Assembly (NCBI GenBank): GCA_016934775.1
Contig: JAFGSP010000051.1
Location: 1 to 13,889 of the forward strand
Length of the DNA stretch: 13,889 nucleotides
Origin: Candidatus Woesearchaeota archaeon
GTDB taxonomy: Archaea; Nanobdellota; Nanobdellia; Woesearchaeales; GW2011-AR15
Direction of reading: 5' to 3'
Shown: piece after piece, positions 6,941-12,815 of the stretch
Layout of the letters: each line of letters starts with the position of its first letter
How positions within the stretch are numbered: position 1 is the first letter of the stretch
Program-made: the position numbers and the translations under genes
Notes under the pieces: model-generated
Told to the model about the DNA's origin: nothing
Seen by the model: only the letters and a program-made list of their open reading frames with translations
Databases searched by the model: none

Positions 6941-8643
6941 GCAGCATCCTCCTTTATGATCAGCCTTATCAAAGGCTCATCTTCATCTACTAGCTGGTTT
7001 ATCAGATTGTCGATAAGCGCATCCGGCAGCTCGCAGCTTAAGCTCTCTTTTTCCTCAGAGGAGAAAGGCCCGCAGCCAAGTATAGGAAGCCATAATCCTT
7101 GCCCGGAATCATACCATTCAACAGATATCTTCTCATTGAATGTCTTATATGTAAGAGTAAACTCAAGGTTCTCGATATATGCTGTGCCCTCTATTACAGT
7201 ATATTCCTCATCATTGTACAGGTCATTCCATGACAAGTAAACGTAAGAATAAGTTGTTTCTTCTAAATATGAATAGTCTGCGCAGGACAGCACTTCTGAT
7301 AGTATGTCCTCGCCCATAGGGAATTCATCTCCTGAAACCCATTCTGAATCAGAGAGAACAGCTGATACGAGATTTGGCTCATTGAGCTCGTATAGCCATG
7401 AATAACCTTCATCAACGCCATCATCGCATATCCATGCCCCTTCTAGATAATAATCAGGATTGCAGCTGTCATCAGATTCATCATCGCAGCAGCCTTCTTC
7501 TCCGAAGAGGCAGCAGTCGCAGTCTATTCCGTTCTCGTTCTTATCAATCTTCAGCTGCCATAATGAATCATCGCTTGAATAGCAGAGATCTGAGAAATAA
7601 GCAGGCTCATCCCTTGATTCAGAGCAGTGGATGCAGTTCATATTATCATCCTGTTTGTTGCATATCTCAGGCGGGCATGTGCACTCATCTTCATAATTGC
7701 CGGATATAAATCCCGGCTGGACGCATGCGCCAGGGCAAGTGTTCCTATGCTGCTCTGTATCAAAAGAGCTGTGCCTCTGCTCTTCATACGGCCTAGTATC
7801 ATCGCAGGATTCTCCATGATTCAATTGCAGCAGCCCGTCACCGCACGCAGTGCAGTCATTCCTGCACCCAGGATAATAGCCTGAATCTCTCCATTCTTCA
7901 TAATTATCCCAATTGCACTCATCAAGAGGGCACTCTTTTGCAAAATCGCAGAACTCATAGTCTTGCTGGAAAACTCCATCCCCGCAAAATGTGCATGCAT
8001 CTTCTCCAAAAGAATCATCACGGCATTCGCTGTCATCTCCAATGTAATCATTGCCATTTAGCTCTACACCATTCTCACTTCCAAGGTCGCATGTCTCTCC
8101 GTGATTTGTTTGCTTGACACCATCACCGCAGTATGTGCAGTCTGTCCTGCACTCTCCTTCATATATGACTCCGTCTTCATTAGCATCAACACCATTGTTC
8201 ATGCCGAGGTCGCACTTTTCACTGCCTCTAACAACCCCATCCCCGCAGCACCTGCATGATATGCATGGATTGCCGTCTCGTTTGCATGCCTGCGCGCTTG
8301 ACCTGAACTGGTTCCCGTCACAGATCTCCCAACCTTGGTTCAGTTTGCCGTCTCCGCATACTGGCGGAGGCGGAGGCGGCGGAGACCAAGGAGTGTCATC
8401 TCCTCCATCACAGCTGGATGGAGGAGAGCAGGGGTTTCCGCAGAAAGGTATATGGCCACTACAGTCACAGGAAGTGGACGGAGGAGATGGACATTCACAA
8501 CGTGCAAAGGTACCATCTGATTGGCATACACAATAACCACACGGACAACTACCACAACTACATGAACTTGAATAAGATAATATCTGCGGTACGAATACTA
8601 ACAACATCATAATAAGCACTAAATAGGATATGGTCTTTTTCAT
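6937..8643 (-). CDS. Secreted Cys-rich protein with five CGDG modules
   Basis: A 568-residue protein, second in the operon. Residues 1-23 are a signal peptide. About 53 Cys (roughly 9%) are present. Residues 28-61 are a dense Cys tract (SCSCGSCPCGYCVC). A seven-proline linker (88-94) follows, then five modules beginning CGDG at about 96, 133, 172, 220 and 267, most with CD 10-14 residues later, as in Myxococcus-type disulfide repeats. Asp/Asn-rich runs such as DANEDG suggest calcium binding. After another Cys-rich tract to about 406, a C-terminal domain (about 410-560) is rich in predicted beta strands and has few Cys. One segment, CRDDSFGEDACTFCGDGVFQ, is nearly repeated in the 827-residue protein, so the two share a duplicated module. 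No membrane anchor is visible. It must fold by extracellular disulfide formation, but no oxidase gene is in the window. The function is unknown; a structural or adhesive surface protein is inferred. Confidence 0.85.
   Translation of the reverse strand: MKKTISYLVLIMMLLVFVPQILSYSSSCSCGSCPCGYCVCQSDGTFARCECPSPPSTSCDCSGHIPFCGNPCSPPSSCDGGDDTPWSPPPPPPPVCGDGKLNQGWEICDGNQFRSSAQACKRDGNPCISCRCCGDGVVRGSEKCDLGMNNGVDANEDGVIYEGECRTDCTYCGDGVKQTNHGETCDLGSENGVELNGNDYIGDDSECRDDSFGEDACTFCGDGVFQQDYEFCDFAKECPLDECNWDNYEEWRDSGYYPGCRNDCTACGDGLLQLNHGESCDDTRPYEEQRHSSFDTEQHRNTCPGACVQPGFISGNYEDECTCPPEICNKQDDNMNCIHCSESRDEPAYFSDLCYSSDDSLWQLKIDKNENGIDCDCCLFGEEGCCDDESDDSCNPDYYLEGAWICDDGVDEGYSWLYELNEPNLVSAVLSDSEWVSGDEFPMGEDILSEVLSCADYSYLEETTYSYVYLSWNDLYNDEEYTVIEGTAYIENLEFTLTYKTFNEKISVEWYDSGQGLWLPILGCGPFSSEEKESLSCELPDALIDNLINQLVDEDEPLIRLIIKEDAA
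6948..6954 (-). promoter_or_regulatory. Strong internal Shine-Dalgarno site of the Ig-like membrane protein gene
   Basis: AAGGAGG lies seven bases before ATG 6940, within the end of the upstream gene. It is the best ribosome site in the operon; the other two internal starts rely on the ATGA overlap. This could raise output of the membrane protein relative to its neighbours. Confidence 0.65.
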
Positions 8644-9695
8644 ACTTTTTCAGCTTTTGTTAGCAAATAAATCTCATAAGCATTATCAGCAAGATAAGCT
8701 CTCTTATCGCCATTATATACTGAGGTGAATGCTTTTTTTGTGCCGCAGTCTTTATAACTGGTGTCCAGCATATACCTTGTCAGTTCTGTATACTTGCTGA
8801 GATACTCTTCATTGCCTTCTTCTTCATATAATCCAATTAGGACTTCAGCGCATGGCTGCAATTCAACAGGCGAATAAACTTTGTTTTCAGCCATGACTGT
8901 TGTTTTAAGGTCATGGTCAAAATAATCTAAAATCTCTTGCTTAAAATTCTCATTTGATTCTGCCAGATTATATTTTGCAAGCTGTGCCCAGCATTGTTCT
9001 TTATTTTGTGATTTTGAATAATGGTCAGCTGCCCACATGAAATTAAATGCCTTTGTTGCGAGGTCAGAATCCATAGATGATTCGTTGACTTCTATTCCAA
9101 CATTGAATAGCTCTGAAGAAAGAGGTGATAAGTAGATTTCATCAAGTGCAATGACAGACATTGCGCTGGATATCATAGCTGCTCCCTGGACAGATTGTGT
9201 GTCTTGAGGATTGCTGCTAATTTGGCTCAACCCGAGAAAAGCAATCATGTTTGCAAAATCATTTTCATGTTTCAAAATGCCTTTGCCTTTGAGCATCTGG
9301 AACGAATTGTGAAGTTGAGCATTTAATGCAGCTGAATAGGTTCCCTCATTTGCCAGATTAATTAATTCTACCTCCAACCCCTGTATCTTCCCCTTATACT
9401 CTTCTTTCCCGGTTGCATCATACAGTGAAGCATAAGCGAGCATAGCCCATGACTTCAATGCAAACTGGTTTTCAAAAGGCTCTTTAGTGTCGTCGCATGT
9501 CATATAGATAGCATAGTCTCCGTTTGAGTCTTCAAGGCTCTCTATGAACAAAATTGTCTGCTCAGCTATTCCTACTCCGTCAATCTTTTTTTCCTGAAGA
9601 AAAGGCAGCCCGGCTCGGTTTACTAAAACAAGAATCCCGGCAAGAACTAAAACAAGAACTAATACTGCAAGTACCCTTACCCAACCCTTTTTCAT
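8640..9695 (-). CDS. Membrane-anchored protein with helical (alpha/alpha-toroid-like) ectodomain
   Basis: A 351-residue protein, first in the operon. Residues 7-26 are a single hydrophobic helix (Leu/Val-rich) after MKKGWVR. There is no obvious cleavage site, so it probably anchors the protein with its C-terminal body outside. The rest is almost all helical, with hairpins of the type AMLAYASLYDATGKEEY (about 84-100) and IGLYEEEGNEEYLSKY (about 287-302), the phrasing found in alpha/alpha-toroid folds such as six-hairpin glycosidase-like proteins. Four Cys (67, 235, 282, 317) could form two disulfides. No catalytic residues can be assigned, so an enzyme or a purely structural toroid are both possible. 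It has its own TATA element and leads the four-gene unit; its stop overlaps the next start as ATGA. Confidence 0.75.
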   Translation of the reverse strand: MKKGWVRVLAVLVLVLVLAGILVLVNRAGLPFLQEKKIDGVGIAEQTILFIESLEDSNGDYAIYMTCDDTKEPFENQFALKSWAMLAYASLYDATGKEEYKGKIQGLEVELINLANEGTYSAALNAQLHNSFQMLKGKGILKHENDFANMIAFLGLSQISSNPQDTQSVQGAAMISSAMSVIALDEIYLSPLSSELFNVGIEVNESSMDSDLATKAFNFMWAADHYSKSQNKEQCWAQLAKYNLAESNENFKQEILDYFDHDLKTTVMAENKVYSPVELQPCAEVLIGLYEEEGNEEYLSKYTELTRYMLDTSYKDCGTKKAFTSVYNGDKRAYLADNAYEIYLLTKAEKV

Positions 9696-9720
9696 ATTTA
9701 TATTATTTCTTTATTATGGT

Positions 9721-9732
9721 GATATAAATAAG
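9721..9732 (-). promoter_or_regulatory. TATA element of the surface-protein operon
   Basis: CTTATTTATATC on the minus strand is centred about 31 bases before ATG 9695. This predicts a TSS near 9700 and a leader of only a few bases, with no Shine-Dalgarno site. It is the only clear promoter for the four coupled genes. Confidence 0.55.
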
Positions 9733-9774
9733 TTCCCTTATTTTTTATAATACTACTTATTAATAGTAACAAAA

Positions 9775-9790
9775 CCGAAAGATTTATATA
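9775..9790 (+). promoter_or_regulatory. Strong BRE/TATA promoter for the small ORF/RNA unit
   Basis: CCGAAAGATTTATATA combines a purine-rich BRE (CGAAA) with a near-consensus TATA box (TTTATATA, 9783-9790). It predicts a TSS near 9812, about 15 bases before the 31-codon ORF. It is the best-looking promoter in the window. Confidence 0.65.
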
Positions 9791-9826
9791 GTCGTTAGTA
9801 TTAACCAGTAGTAAAAGGGTTGAAAA

Positions 9827-9922
9827 ATGAGTCTTAAAGACCTTATAGCTGATGAGCATCCTCGTGAAGAGGCTGTCAGGAAAGCTGAAGAATCAGCCCT
9901 TGAAGAAGAATATTACAATTGA
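9827..9922 (+). CDS. Small ORF, 31 residues, highly charged
   Basis: The frame starts ATG 9827 and stops TGA 9920-9922. The peptide begins MSLKDLIADEHPREEAVRKA and ends in an acidic, probably helical stretch EESALEEEYYN. It has no signal peptide, membrane segment or Cys. The start falls about 15 bases after the TSS predicted from the BRE/TATA element, and an AGGG seven bases upstream is only a weak ribosome site. Three bases after the stop the first of four hairpins begins, so the ORF and the structured RNA share one transcript. It could be a real micro-protein, a leader peptide, or a chance frame inside a non-coding RNA. No family is recognised. Confidence 0.45.
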   Translation: MSLKDLIADEHPREEAVRKAEESALEEEYYN

Positions 9923-9923
9923 T

Positions 9924-10072
9924 GATCATACGCACCTCCGTGCTTTATGATGCAAAGCTTGGCTTTGCGTATTCAGAAAGAGCCCAGCTCTTTACAATGA
10001 TACGTGGAGAGGACGAGTGTTCTTAACCAACCCACCCATCACCCCTCTTCAACCTCTCCACTATCTTTTTTT
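9924..10072 (+). ncRNA. Candidate structured RNA: four tandem hairpins ending in a T-run
   Basis: No protein frame is credible here, but pairing is dense. Hairpin 1: ATCATA (9925-9930) with TATGAT (9946-9951) plus inner GCAC/GTGC, loop CTCC (9936-9939). Hairpin 2: GCAAAGC/GCTTTGC (9952-9968), loop TTG. Hairpin 3: AAAGAGC/GCTCTTT (9977-9993), loop CCA. Hairpin 4: GATA-c-GTGGAGAGG (9999-10012) with CCTCTCCACTATC (10053-10065), 13 bp with one bulged C, around a 40-base C-rich loop. Seven T follow at 10066-10072. The RNA probably starts near 9812, giving about 260 nt including the 31-codon ORF. It does not match the SRP RNA, RNase P RNA, tRNA or box C/D patterns I know. CACCTCC (9933-9939) and ATCACCCCTC (10038-10047) resemble the 16S anti-Shine-Dalgarno sequence. 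Confidence 0.55.
9999..10072 (+). terminator. Long-stem terminator of the small ORF/RNA unit
   Basis: A 13-bp stem with one bulge is followed directly by seven T, the form of an intrinsic terminator. The unusually large C-rich loop (10013-10052) suggests a second role beyond termination. Confidence 0.6.
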
Positions 10073-10100
10073 AAAAATTTCTTAGAACTTGTTTGCTACC

Positions 10101-10112
10101 AATTTAAATATA
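10101..10112 (+). promoter_or_regulatory. TATA element of the 259-residue protein gene
   Basis: AATTTAAATATA is centred about 26 bases before ATG 10133, which predicts a leaderless mRNA. It lies 28 bases past the preceding T-run. Confidence 0.55.
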
Positions 10113-10132
10113 ACTTATCTTAAATACAAAGG

Positions 10133-10912
10133 ATGGCAGTCTTGGTTGACATTGTTTCTGAGCTGTATCCTGGACTCCCTCTGGTTTATATTGATATGTT
10201 TAACCTTGTATGGGGTAGTGGGGATTACTTAGGGTATTCTGTTGCCAAGGCAGCACTTATAACCTTTGAGCAATCTAATTTGAGATTATATGATCTTTCT
10301 ATAGGCATTCCGGTAGATTCGTTTCCAGTTGTTCATGATCCAGACCAAAAAAAGCCGGATCATTTCCTTGTCTGGCTTAGTTATGATAGTAAGTCAGAAC
10401 GCGGCCTCCCATATAATCAAAAAACAAAAAAGGGCGATGTCGTAGGATTTGAGGAATTGCCAGTGGCTGTGACCACAGCAGACAAAGAACATAAAAAATT
10501 CATTGAATTATATGATAGGATACTCTCAATTGTTTCTAAGACAAGATTATTGTTTCCTCATCTGCTTAGTTTTGACCCCTGCCTTTATGAAATTTCTGAA
10601 AAGCCAACAAAATCATATTTTATTGATGAATCTACCAGGAGGTCAAGGGTTACGCAAATTAGTTTTGTCTCTTTAAGACCAAATAATACGCCTGGAAGAG
10701 GCTCTGCTGTCAGTGTAGAGGTATTGAAGAAAAAAGGCAGGATTGAAGAATTAGTGGGTGGGTTTACGAGGGCTGTTAACTCCCGAGGTGAGCTAGGCAG
10801 GTATAGGACAAGGAACTATGGACCTGCTTTTTTAGATAGGATTTATGAAGAGCTGTTGTTGCCTATAGAAAGCATATATGCAGACCCTCAGACTATCCTG
10901 AAAGATAGTTAA
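10133..10912 (+). CDS. Protein of unknown function (259 residues)
   Basis: I do not recognise this protein. It has no signal peptide or convincing transmembrane helix (a hydrophobic stretch, LYPGLPLVYIDMFNLVWG at 11-28, is short and mixed) and a single Cys (about 150). It appears to be a mixed alpha/beta cytoplasmic protein. The middle has a hydrophilic segment (PVVHDPDQKKPDHFLVWLSY) and the C-terminal third is rich in Arg/Lys (KKKGRIEELVGGFTRA, RYRTRNYG). No Walker, zinc, HTH or nuclease signature could be identified. It is the only large plus-strand gene in a minus-strand neighbourhood, has its own leaderless promoter, and overlaps the 3' end of rfcL by 20 bases tail-to-tail. A TATA element at the right distance and a continuous 259-codon frame support it as real. 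Confidence 0.75.
   Translation: MAVLVDIVSELYPGLPLVYIDMFNLVWGSGDYLGYSVAKAALITFEQSNLRLYDLSIGIPVDSFPVVHDPDQKKPDHFLVWLSYDSKSERGLPYNQKTKKGDVVGFEELPVAVTTADKEHKKFIELYDRILSIVSKTRLLFPHLLSFDPCLYEISEKPTKSYFIDESTRRSRVTQISFVSLRPNNTPGRGSAVSVEVLKKKGRIEELVGGFTRAVNSRGELGRYRTRNYGPAFLDRIYEELLLPIESIYADPQTILKDS
10892..10909. repeat. Inverted repeat in the convergent gene overlap
   Basis: ACTATC (10892-10897) and GATAGT (10904-10909) flank CTGAAA, a 6-bp stem sitting on the overlapping 3' ends of the 259-residue gene and rfcL. It may form in both mRNAs and mark a two-way 3' end, but no T-run follows in either direction. Confidence 0.35.
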
Positions 10913-12095
10913 CTTCTGCCTTATCAAGATCAAAATACTCAGCCAATTTCTCAGCTTCGGATTTATTGTTCTTGAACATCAGTTTTACAAAAGGCAGTGT
11001 GTCATTTATCACGTTCTTTCTTGAAGTGTGTGTCTTCTCAGCAATCTTCTCAGCAATAGCTTTTTTCTTTGCATTCTTCTGGTTGTACTGCCATATCTTC
11101 AGGATTCTTGTTGTCCTTGTATACTTATTGAAACCAGGATATTTCTCTTTTTTTGAAAGTGCAATGCCTGCAGTCAGAAGATCATAGATGTAGACCAGAT
11201 AGCGCCAGTGCTGCCATCTCCTTATCCTGCCCCTGAAAACATCTGCCTTGCTCATGTTGTCATAGGCCTTTGCAAGGTCTTCGGCTTTTTTATATTCTTT
11301 CGGAAGGTTTTCATCTATCCATAAGAACACATCATCCACCTCTTCATCAACATCCTGCAATGCAGGCCTGGCTACATCAGGATTTGTTGTCTTGAATATT
11401 CTCATAAGTGCATTTATCATAGTATCTTTCTGTCTCCTTCCCGAGAGCTCATCAACATCCTCTCTTGTTAACTTCTTGTCTATCCCTGCCAGTGTTTGGA
11501 GGTCGTTTATCGCTCCCCTGAGGTCGCCGCCAGCTCTCCTTGCAAGGGATGTCAGGGCATCTTCATCAAATTCAATCTCTTCTTTTGCAGCGATGTTTTT
11601 CATAATAGCAAGCACAGAGGGGTAAGCCAGTGTCCTGAACTCAATCATCTCAGATTTTTTTCTTAGTGTGGAAAATTTCTTGTCCCATGGGTCATTGGCA
11701 GTCATTACCATTGGGAAGTTTGTTTTGTCTATCAGTTTAGAAAGTTCAGATAATCCGCCGCGGTCTGAGTTCCCTGAGACGCCGTCCAATTCATCCACCA
11801 GTATCAGTTTTCCCTTTGAGAAAAGGCTCATCTGAGAAATAGCAGGTCCGATCTTTGCCTTTATTGAATCCGCGTTCCTGGCATCAGAGGCATTGACCTC
11901 GATAATCTCCAGCTCCATTTCTTTAGCAATCGCGTGCACAGCAGAAGTCTTTCCGCATCCCGGAGGTCCGTATATCAGTGCAGCCTGGCCTTTCTTAAAA
12001 TTATTTACAAACCCAAGCAGCTGCTCAACTGCCTTGTTCTGCCCCTGTATCTCAGAAGAATTATTCGGCTGGTATTTTATAGACCAAGGCTTCAT
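10893..12095 (-). CDS. rfcL: Replication factor C large subunit (clamp loader)
   Basis: An AAA+ ATPase subunit that, with RfcS, loads the PCNA sliding clamp at primer-template junctions. At 400 residues it starts MKPWSIKYQP, typical of RfcL. Walker A GPPGCGKT is at about 43-50, Walker B LILVDELDG at about 97-105, a sensor 1 segment MTANDPWDKK at about 131-140 and sensor 2 GDLRGAINDLQ at about 190-200. The C-terminal helical collar follows (RRWQHWRYLVYIYDLLTAG, about 292-310). It ends AEYFDLDKAEVNYLSG and so lacks the charged tail and C-terminal PCNA-interacting (PIP) motif of many archaeal RfcL. The small subunit is not in this window. A TATA element is in the 39-base gap after flpA, so the mRNA is probably leaderless and separate from the nop5-flpA transcript. 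Confidence 0.95.
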   Translation of the reverse strand: MKPWSIKYQPNNSSEIQGQNKAVEQLLGFVNNFKKGQAALIYGPPGCGKTSAVHAIAKEMELEIIEVNASDARNADSIKAKIGPAISQMSLFSKGKLILVDELDGVSGNSDRGGLSELSKLIDKTNFPMVMTANDPWDKKFSTLRKKSEMIEFRTLAYPSVLAIMKNIAAKEEIEFDEDALTSLARRAGGDLRGAINDLQTLAGIDKKLTREDVDELSGRRQKDTMINALMRIFKTTNPDVARPALQDVDEEVDDVFLWIDENLPKEYKKAEDLAKAYDNMSKADVFRGRIRRWQHWRYLVYIYDLLTAGIALSKKEKYPGFNKYTRTTRILKIWQYNQKNAKKKAIAEKIAEKTHTSRKNVINDTLPFVKLMFKNNKSEAEKLAEYFDLDKAEVNYLSG

Positions 12096-12116
12096 ATGAA
12101 AACAGAAAGGAAATTG

Positions 12117-12126
12117 ATTTATAAGA
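12117..12126 (-). promoter_or_regulatory. TATA element of rfcL
   Basis: TCTTATAAAT on the minus strand is centred about 26 bases before ATG 12095, which predicts a leaderless mRNA. It lies in the short gap between flpA and rfcL. Confidence 0.5.
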
Positions 12127-12134
12127 TTATTTCT

Positions 12135-12815
12135 TCATTTCTTCTTGCACACAAACATACAATGGTCCTTCTCAAAAGGATCCAAGACTTTGAAATCAAC
12201 AACAGTTATCTCTTTCTCAAGCTTCTGCCTAATCTCCATGTAGATCTGCCTTGGGTTCTTTGCTATGTCTATTGACTTTGATTTTACAGCCAATAATCCA
12301 AAGCCGCCTTTTTTTAGAAAACTATTACAATTCTTTAGAAATATCTCTGCCTGGTTCTTCTGCGCAACATCCTGGTAGACGATATCTACCTGCGTTACTC
12401 TTGATTTGTATGTATCCGGCTGGTTGGCATCGCCCAATATAGGCGTAATGTTTTTTCTTTTTTCACAGAGAAACACAAGATCCCTAACAACCCTTGGTGC
12501 AAAATCAAGCGCAAAAATAAATCCTTTTTCGCCAATTATATCTGATACAAAACTTGGAGTGTATCCATGAGAAGCGCCGAGGTAGAGTATAGTATCTCCT
12601 TCTTTTATCCCTATCTGTGATATTCCTTTCAATATGGCAGCTGCCAGCTTGCTCCTAGTGGCATCAAAGAACCTGTATTCTTTCCCCTGAAACTTCTCCG
12701 GCTGGTCATCAAAAAGCTTTTCTCCGGGAGTTAAGCTGGGAGTGTAGAGCCGTGTCCTCTTCCTGCTGTCTTTCCTTTCAAAGATGTTCGGGAATTTGTT
12801 GTCTAGAGGGGTCAT
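12135..12815 (-). CDS. flpA: Fibrillarin-like rRNA/tRNA 2'-O-methyltransferase
   Basis: The SAM-dependent methyltransferase of the archaeal box C/D sRNP. It 2'-O-methylates RNA at sites chosen by guide sRNAs, bound through Nop5. It has 226 residues, the usual archaeal length. The SAM-binding motif I is ILYLGASHGYTPSFVSDIIG (about 76-95), where most fibrillarins read LYLGAASGTTVSHVSD, so the loop is diverged. FALDFAPRVVRDL (about 101-113), GDANQP (about 128-133), VYQDVAQ (about 146-152) and AVKSKSID (about 176-183) follow. The K-D-K-H set expected of this enzyme class is present: Lys56 in RSKLAA, Asp149, Lys178 and His218 in DPFEKDHCMF. Its ATG overlaps the nop5 stop as ATGA, so the two are translationally coupled, as commonly found. 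Confidence 0.95.
   Translation of the reverse strand: MTPLDNKFPNIFERKDSRKRTRLYTPSLTPGEKLFDDQPEKFQGKEYRFFDATRSKLAAAILKGISQIGIKEGDTILYLGASHGYTPSFVSDIIGEKGFIFALDFAPRVVRDLVFLCEKRKNITPILGDANQPDTYKSRVTQVDIVYQDVAQKNQAEIFLKNCNSFLKKGGFGLLAVKSKSIDIAKNPRQIYMEIRQKLEKEITVVDFKVLDPFEKDHCMFVCKKK

Larger units (their letters stand above)
9696..9826. promoter_or_regulatory. Divergent promoter region
   Basis: It separates the surface-protein operon (minus) from the small ORF/RNA unit (plus) and holds a TATA element for each. Between them lies an imperfect 18-base palindrome, TACTACTTATTAATAGTA (9751-9768), with 7 of 9 positions symmetric. The half-site TAGTA recurs near 9796 and 9807. A shared operator controlling both directions is possible but unproven. 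Confidence 0.45.

Noticed and set aside
8114..8536. 140-codon plus-strand frame with a GGGGGGG run
   Set aside because: It is antisense to the Cys- and Pro-rich gene; the glycine run is simply the complement of the poly-proline codons.
9924..10072. Box C/D guide RNA in the structured region
   Set aside because: TGATGA-like sequences occur (9923, 9948) but no CTGA box D or D' is at the right spacing, and long stable hairpins are unlike C/D RNAs.
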